DNA of 64,000 nt from the NCBI RefSeq assembly GCF_003149145.1, contig NZ_QGDQ01000021.1:1-64000 (forward strand), read 5' to 3'. The translations under genes and the position numbers were made by a program. The notes under the pieces were generated by a model. It did no database searches, was not told the DNA's origin, and saw only the letters and a list, made by a program, of their open reading frames with translations. This DNA comes from Quadrisphaera granulorum. GTDB lineage: Bacteria > Actinomycetota > Actinomycetes > Actinomycetales > Quadrisphaeraceae. This document shows, in pieces, positions 51,782 through 59,117 of the stretch; position 1 is the stretch's first letter, and each line of letters starts with the position of its first letter.

Positions 51782-52614
51782 GGCTGGCAGCGCTGACCGG
51801 CGTCGAGCTGCGCAAGCTCGCCCTGCGGCCCCGCACGTGGGTCTCGGTGGGGCTGCTGTGCGCGCTGCCCGTGGTGGTTGCGGCATTTCTCGGTACGAGC
51901 GAGCTGGCGCCCCGGCCCGGGCAGGGTCCGGCGTTCCTGTCGGCGGTGCTCGGCAACGGCCAGCTGTACCCGGCGGCGGCGCTGGGCATCGTCGTCCCGA
52001 TCTTTCTGCCGGTGGCGGTCTGCGTGGTCGCCGGAGACGCCATCGCGGGGGAGGCGCAGGCCGGCACGCTGCGCTACCTGCTCGTGCGGCCCGTCGGCCG
52101 GACCCGCCTGCTCGTGGCGAAGCTGTTCGCGGTGCTCGCCTTCACGCTGGGCGCCGTCGTCGCCGTCGCCCTGGTGTCCTTCGTGGCGGGTACCCAGCTC
52201 CTGGGCACCCGTCCCGATGCCCTCGGCACGACGACGGCGTCGCTGTCCGGGACGTCGCTGTCCCCGCAGGAGCTGCTCGTGCGGACGCTGCTGGTGATGG
52301 CGTACGTGTCGGTGTCGATGCTCGGGGTGGCAGCGCTGGCGCTGCTGCTCTCGACGCTCGTTGACTCACCGCTGGTCGCGGCGCTGGGTGGCCTGGCGCT
52401 CCTCGTCGCGAGCACGGTGCTCGTGGGGCTGGATGCGGCGTCGGCGATCCACGACCTGCTGCCCACGCGGTACTGGCTGGCGTGGGTGGACCTGTTCAGG
52501 GACCCGATCCTGTGGACCGACGTGCGGCGCGGCGTGCTCATGCAGCTCGGGTGGGCGGGCGTGCTGCTCGCGGCGGCGTGGGCGTCGTTCACCACCCGCG
52601 ACATCACCAGCTGA
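51778..52614 (+). CDS. ABC-2 type exporter permease
   Basis: The 278-residue protein has six membrane helices, with ELRKLALRPRTWVSVGLLCA at the start and GEAQAGTLRYLLVRPVGRTR, the typical E-x-x-x-G-T-L loop of ABC-2 permeases. It pairs with the preceding ATPase. Substrate unknown. Confidence 0.87.
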   Translation: MRLAALTGVELRKLALRPRTWVSVGLLCALPVVVAAFLGTSELAPRPGQGPAFLSAVLGNGQLYPAAALGIVVPIFLPVAVCVVAGDAIAGEAQAGTLRYLLVRPVGRTRLLVAKLFAVLAFTLGAVVAVALVSFVAGTQLLGTRPDALGTTTASLSGTSLSPQELLVRTLLVMAYVSVSMLGVAALALLLSTLVDSPLVAALGGLALLVASTVLVGLDAASAIHDLLPTRYWLAWVDLFRDPILWTDVRRGVLMQLGWAGVLLAAAWASFTTRDITS

Positions 52615-52624
52615 CCTCTGGATG

Positions 52625-52712
52625 GTGGCGCTCATTCGCATGATCGTCGGGGACGGTCCAGTGCCGACGCCACGCCCCACCCCTCCCCGACGATCATGCG
52701 GCTGAGCGCCAC
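52625..52712. terminator. Long hairpin between convergent genes (family B)
   Basis: Arms of 29 bases (52625-52653 and 52684-52712) pair with two mismatches and contain CGCATGATCGTCGGGGA. The 30-base loop is GC-rich. It lies just after the permease stop, and its right end touches the stop codon of the opposing lipase gene, so it can end transcripts from both sides. Confidence 0.78.
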
Positions 52713-53578
52713 TACTGGGTGAGGAGGGCGCGCCCGCGGGTGGTGAGGGCGTCGCAGTCCGACGAGGACGGCGCCCCCTCGAGCACCGCCCCGTCGAGCG
52801 CCGCGTCTACCACGCCCACCGCCAGCGGATCCCTCACGAGGCCACCGTGGTCGACGCGCGCTCCCGAGCACACCCGCTGCAACTCGATGCCGACGGCGCC
52901 CCGTAGCGAGGAAGCATCCGCCGGCGGCACCACCACCTGGTCCGAGGTCGACCACACGCTCGTCCAGCGGGTGCCGTCACCGGGGATCTCCGGAAGTGTC
53001 CGGAGCAAGCTGCTGCCGGGCGACAACTGCTGGCACGCCTCCGGGCAGTCCTGCGGGGCGTTCACCGCCGCGAAGCGCGCCAGGTCCGTTCCCTGGTGCG
53101 GGCTGCCGAGCGTCACCACTCGGCGCACCGGCTCGTCAGCTCCGTCGCCGGCCAGCCACAGCCGCGCCACCACACCACCGGCCGAGTAGCCGACCACGTC
53201 CACCGACGGCGCCCCCGCCTCCAGCGCCTCGGTCGCCGCCCGCTGCAGGGCGTCGGCCTGGTCGGCGAGGTCACCGGTGCCGTCACCGACCGCCGCAACC
53301 ACCTGCACCTGACGCCCCGCGCGCTCCAGGGCCCCGGCGAGCACCTGCACCCCGCTCGTGCTCCCGCCGTACCCGGGCACGAGCAGCACCGTGCCCGGTA
53401 CCGACTGGTCGGCCGGTCCGGCGGAGCCGCTCGCGCCGCGCCCGCGCCCGCCGTCGTCGTCGTCCCCGAGAATCCCGGCGAGGGAGGCGGGGCCGCCCAG
53501 CAGCAGCGCCCCGGCCCCCAGCACGACGACGACGAGGAGCCCGAGCAGGGTCATCATCAGTCGGCGTTGAGGTGCCAT
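52712..53578 (-). CDS. Membrane-anchored or secreted triacylglycerol lipase-like hydrolase
   Basis: The 288-residue protein has an N-terminal hydrophobic segment (MMTLLGLLVVVVLGAGALLL), a Gly/Asp-rich linker, then an alpha/beta hydrolase: TVLLVPGYGGSTSGVQVLAG (oxyanion His/Gly loop), VDVVGYSAGGVVARLWL (nucleophile elbow G-Y-S-A-G) and VTLGSPHQGTDL. ARVDHGGLVRDP likely gives the catalytic His. Cysteines DCPEACQQL suggest extracellular disulfides. A GTG five codons upstream is an alternative start. Confidence 0.82.
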   Translation of the reverse strand: MAPQRRLMMTLLGLLVVVVLGAGALLLGGPASLAGILGDDDDGGRGRGASGSAGPADQSVPGTVLLVPGYGGSTSGVQVLAGALERAGRQVQVVAAVGDGTGDLADQADALQRAATEALEAGAPSVDVVGYSAGGVVARLWLAGDGADEPVRRVVTLGSPHQGTDLARFAAVNAPQDCPEACQQLSPGSSLLRTLPEIPGDGTRWTSVWSTSDQVVVPPADASSLRGAVGIELQRVCSGARVDHGGLVRDPLAVGVVDAALDGAVLEGAPSSSDCDALTTRGRALLTQ

Positions 53579-53667
53579 CCAGCGAGCGTGCACGACAGCG
53601 GGGTCTTCTGCGACAGTGGATGCACCGCCTGCACCACCCGCCCCAGACCTGGAGGCCCCCGCCAGTC

Positions 53668-55137
53668 ATGCCCAACGTCTTCGACTTCCTCGCCCCCCTC
53701 TTCATCGGCGACGGCGCCGCTGGGACCACCCCCCTCACCGGGTTCCAAGCGCTGCAGCTCGTCGCCATCGCGGCGGGCGCGGCGATCGGGGCGCTGGTGC
53801 TGGGCATGGTCATCCACGCCGTCGTGCTGCGCATCGGCAACACGTCCATGGTGGCGCGCACGCTCGCCGCGCGGCTCAAGGGACCGTTCCGCTGGATCCT
53901 CGTGACGCTGGCCGCGCAGCAGGTGTTCGTGCGCTCCACCGGCAACGACGGCTGGCTCTCCGCGGTCCGGACCGTGCTGCTGCTCGCCGTCATCGCCTGC
54001 GTCGGCTGGCTGCTGGCCAAGGTCGTGCTGGTCATCGAGGACCTGCTCCTCGAGAAGTTCCGGGTGGACGTGGCCGACAACCGCCACGCGCGCCGGATCC
54101 GCACCCAGATCATCTTCCTGCGGCGGATCGCGCTGCTGGTCATCGCGCTGCTCACCGTCGGCGCGATGCTCTGGACCTTCCCCGAGGCCCGCGTGGTCGG
54201 CACCGGCATCTTCGCCTCCGCGGGCCTGCTGTCCGTGGTCGCGGGCCTGGCCGCGCAGAGCTCGCTGAGCAACGTCTTCGCGGGGCTCCAGCTGGCGTTC
54301 ACCGACGCGCTGCGCGTCGACGACGTCGTCGTGGTCGAGGGGGAGTGGGGGCGCATCGAGGAGATCACCCTCACCTACGTCGTCGTCCACATCTGGGACG
54401 ACCGCCGCCTCGTGCTCCCCTCGACATACTTCACCTCCACCCCGTTCCAGCACTGGACCCGCAAGGACTCCCAACTGCTCGGGGTGGTGCTGTTCGAGGT
54501 CGACTGGCGTACCGACTTCGACGCCATGCGCGAAGAGATGCACCGCGTGGTCGAGGCCGACGAGCTGTGGGACCGCCGCGTGGCGGTGCTGCAGGTCACC
54601 GATGCCGTGGGCAGCTTCGTGCAGGTGCGCATCCTCGTCTCGGCGCAGGACGGGCCGACCGCCTTCGACCTGCGCTGCCACGTGCGGGAGGCGATGGTCC
54701 GCTGGCTCGTCGCGTACAACCCCGAGGGGCTGCCCCGCGTGCGGCTCACCGGCGTCGGCGCGGAGGAGGCCGCGCAGGCGGCGCTGGTCTCGGGCGCCGA
54801 GGAGCGCGTCCCCGCGAAGGGCGCGCACGACCCGAAGGCCCCGCGCCGCGTGCCCGGGCCGGCGACCCCCGCCACCGTCGTCCTGCCGCCGGTGCAGGTG
54901 CCGGACCGGCGCGACGACTCCCTCTTCACCGGCTCGATGGAGGCCATCGAGCGGTCGAAGGCGTTCGCGGGGCCGAGCGAGGCTGAGCAGGCCGACCGCG
55001 TCGAGCGCCTCCTGCGCGAGGAGCGCGAGCGCATCGAGGCCGAGGAGCGCGACGCGATCCGGCGCCGGTTCCGCGAGGAGCCGGACCCGTCGCTGACCAC
55101 GTCCGTGCTGCCCGCCGTCCCCGAGAAGCGCCGCTGA
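53668..55137 (+). CDS. MscS-family mechanosensitive channel
   Basis: The 489-residue protein has four to five membrane helices: LVAIAAGAAIGALVLGMVIH (about 29-48), TVLLLAVIACVGWLLAKVVL (near 103), IALLVIALLTVGAMLWTF (near 155) and the pore helix GIFASAGLLSVVAGLAAQSS with LSNVFAGLQLAF. The beta-domain VVVVEGEWGRIEEITLTYVV and YFTSTPFQHWTRK follow. The last 120 residues (Pro-rich, then an RLLREERERIEAEERDAIRR helix) are an unusual cytoplasmic tail. It may release solutes in hypo-osmotic shock. Confidence 0.92.
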   Translation: MPNVFDFLAPLFIGDGAAGTTPLTGFQALQLVAIAAGAAIGALVLGMVIHAVVLRIGNTSMVARTLAARLKGPFRWILVTLAAQQVFVRSTGNDGWLSAVRTVLLLAVIACVGWLLAKVVLVIEDLLLEKFRVDVADNRHARRIRTQIIFLRRIALLVIALLTVGAMLWTFPEARVVGTGIFASAGLLSVVAGLAAQSSLSNVFAGLQLAFTDALRVDDVVVVEGEWGRIEEITLTYVVVHIWDDRRLVLPSTYFTSTPFQHWTRKDSQLLGVVLFEVDWRTDFDAMREEMHRVVEADELWDRRVAVLQVTDAVGSFVQVRILVSAQDGPTAFDLRCHVREAMVRWLVAYNPEGLPRVRLTGVGAEEAAQAALVSGAEERVPAKGAHDPKAPRRVPGPATPATVVLPPVQVPDRRDDSLFTGSMEAIERSKAFAGPSEAEQADRVERLLREERERIEAEERDAIRRRFREEPDPSLTTSVLPAVPEKRR

Positions 55138-55148
55138 CCCCCTCCCGC

Positions 55149-55197
55149 CGTGATCATGGACGTCCGCCACCCTCCGGTCGTGATCATGGGCTTCCGG
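55149..55197 (+). repeat. Direct pair of the CGTGATCATGG element (family A)
   Basis: CGTGATCATGGACGTCCG and CGTGATCATGGGCTTCCG follow each other in the same direction, 12 bases apart. The same element forms inverted pairs at 62841-62906 and 63725-63784. This stretch and the next 125 bases, to the lipoprotein start, contain no gene. Confidence 0.7.
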
Positions 55198-55322
55198 AAC
55201 GGCCCGGCGTCGGCGTTGCAAGACGATGACGGCGCGCCGCCGCCCTGCAACGCCGAGCGCTGCGGCAGCGTCTGACCGGTGATCGCCGCGACGCGCGGCG
55301 GCGACCGGAGGGTGTGGTGCAC
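55198..55322 (+). promoter_or_regulatory. Upstream region duplicated before both lipoprotein genes (first copy)
   Basis: This segment closely resembles 56405-56518. Shared parts are GACGGCGCG, GCCGCCCTGCAACGCCG, GCGCTGCGGCAGCGTCTGAC, the hairpin CGCCGCG-ACG-CGCGGCG (55284-55300) and GGAGGG 10 bases before the GTG. Conservation of non-coding sequence suggests a promoter or leader that came with the duplication. Confidence 0.6.
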
Positions 55323-56414
55323 GTGTGGCGTTCCAGGGCAGGGGCGGTCGGGCTCGCGGCAGCGACGGCACTGACAGCGGTGGTGCTCGCGGGGTGCGGA
55401 GGAACCCCGCTGGCGCAGCCCGCGCCGGACGCCGGCAGCGGCTCGCCGTCGTCGTCCTCGTCACCCGAGCAGAGCGCACCGCTGTGGCCCGATGCGGCAC
55501 GCACCGTGGCGATCACCCCGAAGGGCGAGCGCCCGCCGATGCCCGCACCGGACGAGGCCGAGCTGCAGGACCTCACCTCCTTCGCGGCCCAGGAGGGGAT
55601 GACCGTGGAGGCGATGGTCCGGGAACAGCAGGACGTCAGGGCGTTCCACGACTGGGTGGCCTCGACCGTGAGGCCGATCCTCGGTGACAGGTACTCCGAG
55701 GCCCGCCCGGAGATGGAGGGCGACCCGGCGTGGATCGGGTTCACCGGTGACGTGCCGCCCGAGCTCGTCGCGGCCGCGGAGGCCTTCTACCTGCCGATGG
55801 AACTGCGCGGCGGAGCGCTGCTGACGGAGGCGGAAGCTGACCGGGTGCGGTCCGTCGGCACCGACGCCTTCGCCGCGGCAGCGCCGAAGGGCTTCGGGTG
55901 GAGCGGGAGCCTCGACACCCCCACTGCGACGTTCACCTACAGCGGCATCCCCGCCGAGCAGTGGCAGGGCGGTGACGAGGTGAAGGCCGCCGTGGTCGCA
56001 GCAGCCGCGAAGGCGCTGGGCCGCGACGCGCCGTTCCGCGTCGAGGTCGAGCTGGACGACCGCGACCCGAAGACCACCGAGCCGGCTTTCTGGTACCTAC
56101 CCGCAGGCTGGACCGCCGACCCGACGGCCACGAGCATCGAAGTGACCGTCGACTCCCCGCAGTGTGCGAGCGGGGTCAACCCCGGGGAGCGGATGGCTCC
56201 ACCGCAGGTGGAGGTCACGGACACCCAGGTTCGGATCGCCGTGTCGACGTACATCCTCAAGGGACCGCAAACCTGTCCCGGGCACGGCACGGCCCCGCTC
56301 GTGGTCGAGCTCGGTCAGCCGCTGGGCGACCGGACGCTCGTGGACGTCAACGGGGCCTTGCGCGAGGGCCGGTCCGCTCCGAGCGACGGCCTCGTGGCAC
56401 CTGCAGCCGGTTGA
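55323..56414 (+). CDS. Secreted lipoprotein, first of a tandem paralogous pair
   Basis: The signal peptide SRAGAVGLAAATALTAVVLA ends in lipobox LAGC, then a Ser-rich linker (GSPSSSSSPEQ). The mature protein contains ELRGGALLTEAEADRVRSVG, DDRDPKTTEPAFWYLPAGWT and TDTQVRIAVSTYILKGPQTC followed by PGHGTAPLVVELGQPLGDRT. Two cysteines (QCASG and TCPGHG) may pair. The start matches the equivalent GTG of the paralogue, with GGAGGG 10 bases upstream in both. No family is recognised. Confidence 0.75.
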   Translation: MWRSRAGAVGLAAATALTAVVLAGCGGTPLAQPAPDAGSGSPSSSSSPEQSAPLWPDAARTVAITPKGERPPMPAPDEAELQDLTSFAAQEGMTVEAMVREQQDVRAFHDWVASTVRPILGDRYSEARPEMEGDPAWIGFTGDVPPELVAAAEAFYLPMELRGGALLTEAEADRVRSVGTDAFAAAAPKGFGWSGSLDTPTATFTYSGIPAEQWQGGDEVKAAVVAAAAKALGRDAPFRVEVELDDRDPKTTEPAFWYLPAGWTADPTATSIEVTVDSPQCASGVNPGERMAPPQVEVTDTQVRIAVSTYILKGPQTCPGHGTAPLVVELGQPLGDRTLVDVNGALREGRSAPSDGLVAPAAG

Positions 56415-56518
56415 GGACGACGACGGCGCGGCGCCGCCCTGCAACGCCGGGCGCTGCGGCAGCGTCTGACGAGTGATCGCCGCGACGCGCGGCGGCGAGC
56501 GCGGAGGGCGGTGGCCAG
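56405..56518 (+). promoter_or_regulatory. Upstream region duplicated before both lipoprotein genes (second copy)
   Basis: This is the second copy of the leader described at 55198-55322. It contains the hairpin CGCCGCG-ACG-CGCGGCG (56478-56494) and one exact GGACGACGACGG word (56415-56426), which in the first copy reads AGACGATGACGG. Confidence 0.6.
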
Positions 56519-57628
56519 GTGCGGCACTTCAGGGCGCGGACGGTGGGGTTGGCGGCTGGAGCGGCGCTGGTGGCGGTCCTGCTGGCCGGCTGCGGGGGCG
56601 CGACGCAGCCAGCTCCACCTGGTGGGTCGCCGTCGTCGTCCTCCTCCTCTGCGGGACAGGTCGAAGCAGGCCAGGTGGCCGCGGTCTGGCCCGTCGCTGA
56701 ACTGACGCTGGTCACCACGCCGAAGGGCGTGCGGGCACCGGTGACGCAGGCCTCCATCGACCAGCGTCCCGACCTCGCCTGGTGGGTCGAGCACGAGGGG
56801 ATGACCCTCGAGGAAGCCGCCCGGGAGTCGATGGACCAGGACGCTTTCAACCCCTTCGCGGAGCAGGCGCCGCAGCTTCTCGGAGACCGCTACTCCGCGC
56901 TGGCCTACGGCGACCCCGAGGACGACGCCGTCTTGCCGTGGGTCGCGTATACCGGTGAGGAGCCGCCACCTGCGGAGCTCGTCGCGCTCGCGGAGCAGCT
57001 GCCGTACCCGGTGGAGCTGCGGGGTGGCGCCGTCATGTCCGAGGCCGAGCGCGAGCGTGCCCAGTCGGCTGGTCTCGACGCGTTCGCAGCCGACGTCGGT
57101 GCGGACAACTGGGGCGGCGGGCTGGACGCCCCGACGGGCCACTACGCGATCAGCTACGTACCCGACGGCGCGAAGAAGCGCGCCGACGATGCCACGGCGG
57201 CCGCCATGGTCGCGGCCACGCTGGAGGTGCTGGGGCGGCGGGCACCGATCACCGTCGAGTTCGGTGCGGACGACCGAGACCCGAAGACCACCGAACCGGC
57301 CACGTGGTTCCTGCCGGCGGGGTTCGTGCCCGATCCCGCGGCCACGAGCGTCGAGGTGCTCGTCGAGGAGCGGGGCTGCACCAGCGGGCAGGGTGCCGCG
57401 GGGAACATGGCAGAGCCGCAGGTCGAGGTGACGGCCACCCAGGTGCGGATCGCGGTGTCGACGTACATCCGCAAGGGCAACCAGAGTTGCCCCGGCCACC
57501 CGCTGGCGCCGCTGGTGGTCGAGCTCGGGCAGCCGCTGCGGGACCGCCAGCTGGTGGACGTCAACGGCCGCATCGACGACGACATCACCGGGCCGGGCGC
57601 AGACGTCGTGGCGCCACCTGCCGGCTGA
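56519..57628 (+). CDS. Secreted lipoprotein, second of a tandem paralogous pair
   Basis: The 369-residue protein parallels the preceding one along its whole length: RARTVGLAAGAALVAVLLAG then lipobox LAGC, PVELRGGAVMSEAERERAQS, GADDRDPKTTEPATWFLPAG, TATQVRIAVSTYIRKGNQSC and PGHPLAPLVVELGQPLRDRQ. The middle of the two proteins is more divergent. They most likely arose by a tandem duplication that included the promoter. Confidence 0.76.
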   Translation: MRHFRARTVGLAAGAALVAVLLAGCGGATQPAPPGGSPSSSSSSAGQVEAGQVAAVWPVAELTLVTTPKGVRAPVTQASIDQRPDLAWWVEHEGMTLEEAARESMDQDAFNPFAEQAPQLLGDRYSALAYGDPEDDAVLPWVAYTGEEPPPAELVALAEQLPYPVELRGGAVMSEAERERAQSAGLDAFAADVGADNWGGGLDAPTGHYAISYVPDGAKKRADDATAAAMVAATLEVLGRRAPITVEFGADDRDPKTTEPATWFLPAGFVPDPAATSVEVLVEERGCTSGQGAAGNMAEPQVEVTATQVRIAVSTYIRKGNQSCPGHPLAPLVVELGQPLRDRQLVDVNGRIDDDITGPGADVVAPPAG

Positions 57629-57659
57629 GGGCCACGACGGGGGCGGGAGCCCGTGACGT

Positions 57660-57722
57660 CGGACGTGCAGAACCCGGCTCCAGGGCAGCATCTGGGCCTG
57701 TCAGCGGACTTCTGCACGTCCG
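57660..57722. terminator. Hairpin between convergent lipoprotein and Fic genes (family D)
   Basis: Perfect 13-base arms CGGACGTGCAGAA (57660-57672) and TTCTGCACGTCCG (57710-57722) enclose a 37-base loop. It lies 31 bases after the lipoprotein stop and 34 bases before the Fic stop. Confidence 0.7.
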
Positions 57723-57756
57723 TCTGCACACCCGGCTGTCACGCCCCGCGGCCCTG

Positions 57757-58995
57757 TCAGCTGGCGGAGCGCCGCCCGGCCCGGGCAGCGAACGCGTCCA
57801 GCGCCGCCAGCACCTCGTCGGCCTGCCACAGCCGGCCCCGGTCACGTCCGGTCGTCTCCCGCACCACTCCCGCTTCCACCAGCGGCGCGAGCGGGCGGGC
57901 GGCGTTGGCAGGGGAAAGGCCCAGCTCGCGGGCGATGGTGGCGCTGTCGACCACTGGCTGCCGCAGCAGCAGGTCGGCCAGGCGCCACGCCGCGGAGTCG
58001 CGGCGGGCCACCACCACGTCGTCCCACCGCGCCCGCACCGACCGCAGCTCGGCGGCCAGCTGCCGCCCGTTCACCACGGCCGCCAGCGCACTCCGGGACA
58101 TCACCTCGACGATCGGGTCGACCTCGCCGCCGCGGTACGCCGTCAGCGCGTCGAAGTACCCGCCCACGTCCGTGAGCAGCCCCGCGGACACGGGCACCGT
58201 CACCCGTCGCGCCAGCCCCCGCCGCCGGAGGAGCGCGTGCACGAGCGCCCGCCCGGTGCGGCCGTTGCCGTCCGCGAACGGGTGGACGGTCTCGAACTGC
58301 GCATGCGCCAGCGCCGTGTGCACGAGCACCTGCACGTCGCCGCGGGCGCTGAACGCGACCAGGTCGTCGATGAGCGCCGGCACGTCCTCGTGGTGCGGTG
58401 GCACGAACTCCGCGCCGTGCGGTCCGTACGTGTCTCCGCCGATCCACACCTGCTCGCTGCGCCACCGCCCCGCGATCGACGGCGCGCTGGCCTCCAGCAG
58501 CGCCCGCTGCATCGCCAGCAGCGCGTCAGCGGTGAGGTCGTCGGCCAGCGCCAACGCCGCCTGCATCGACCTGACGTTCCCCAGGACCAGCTCGGCGTTC
58601 CGCGTCGCTCCACCGCCCAGCTCGGCCACGGCGATCGCCCGCGCCCCCGACGTCAACCCCTCGATCTGCGACGACGACGCCGACTCGCTGCGCAGCAGCA
58701 GGAACGGCAGTGGCCCCGACCCGTCGTCGTCGTCCGGTCCCGCCGCGCCCACCGCCTGCTCCGCGTCGAAGCGCGCGACCTCCGCGGCCGCCTCCTCCGC
58801 CAGCGCCGCCGCGCCCGACGAGACCGCAGGCGTGGCCTCCGCGATGAACGGCACCACCGCTGCTGCGTACGGACCCTGGTGAAGCTCGCGGATCGAGCGC
58901 GGCACGAGGTCGGGCGGCAGGGTCGGCGTCCACGGCACCTCGCGGCTGCCCAGCTTCGGCCAGGCCACCGCGCTCGCGGCTCGATCTGACGGCAC
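57757..58995 (-). CDS. Fic-family AMP-transferase with N-terminal inhibitory motif
   Basis: The 412-residue protein has a Fic N-terminal domain, an inhibitory helix containing SSSQIEG (the S/T-x-x-x-E-G/N motif, residues about 108-114), the catalytic loop HPFADGNGRTGR (H-P-F-x-D/E-G-N-G-R-x-x-R; residues about 231-242) and a C-terminal winged-helix DNA-binding-like region (SATIARELGLSPANAARPLA followed by PLVEAGVV). Fic enzymes usually transfer AMP to a Tyr, Thr or Ser in a target protein; the inhibitory Glu should hold it inactive until released. The GTG lies 6 bases after TAACGT. Confidence 0.9.
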   Translation of the reverse strand: MPSDRAASAVAWPKLGSREVPWTPTLPPDLVPRSIRELHQGPYAAAVVPFIAEATPAVSSGAAALAEEAAAEVARFDAEQAVGAAGPDDDDGSGPLPFLLLRSESASSSQIEGLTSGARAIAVAELGGGATRNAELVLGNVRSMQAALALADDLTADALLAMQRALLEASAPSIAGRWRSEQVWIGGDTYGPHGAEFVPPHHEDVPALIDDLVAFSARGDVQVLVHTALAHAQFETVHPFADGNGRTGRALVHALLRRRGLARRVTVPVSAGLLTDVGGYFDALTAYRGGEVDPIVEVMSRSALAAVVNGRQLAAELRSVRARWDDVVVARRDSAAWRLADLLLRQPVVDSATIARELGLSPANAARPLAPLVEAGVVRETTGRDRGRLWQADEVLAALDAFAARAGRRSAS

Positions 58996-59007
58996 GTTCG
59001 GACGTTA
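58996..59007 (-). promoter_or_regulatory. Candidate -10 box for leaderless fic mRNA
   Basis: TAACGT, then CCGAAC (6 bases), then GTG on the minus strand. Confidence 0.5.
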
Positions 59008-59010
59008 CCT

Positions 59011-59030
59011 TCACTTCCACTGCTAAGTGA
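59011..59030. promoter_or_regulatory. Inverted repeat upstream of fic
   Basis: TCACTT and AAGTGA are perfect complements separated by 8 bases. The repeat lies 4 to 23 bases upstream of the candidate -10 box, so a protein bound there could block the promoter. The winged-helix part of the Fic protein is a possible binder (inference). Confidence 0.45.
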
Positions 59031-59061
59031 TGGTTGCGGCGCGGTGTGTCATCACTTCACC

Positions 59062-59106
59062 GACCAGACCGACCAGACCGACCAGACCGACCAGACCGAC
59101 CAGACC
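59062..59106. repeat. Five 9-base tandem copies of GACCAGACC
   Basis: Five perfect copies lie between the fic start and the stop of the FUSC-type gene on the same strand, in non-coding sequence. It may be a slip-prone microsatellite. Confidence 0.85.
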
Positions 59107-59117
59107 GAAGGGCTGCG

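Noticed and set aside
53557-55500. A 647-codon minus-strand frame
   Set aside because: Antisense to the MscS gene, with low-complexity Arg/Asp/His-rich product and no recognisable motif.
57304-58989. A 561-codon plus-strand frame
   Set aside because: Antisense to the Fic gene and the end of a lipoprotein gene; product is Arg/Gln/His-rich without motif.
59062-59106. Short regular repeats as a CRISPR array
   Set aside because: The unit is 9 bases without spacers.
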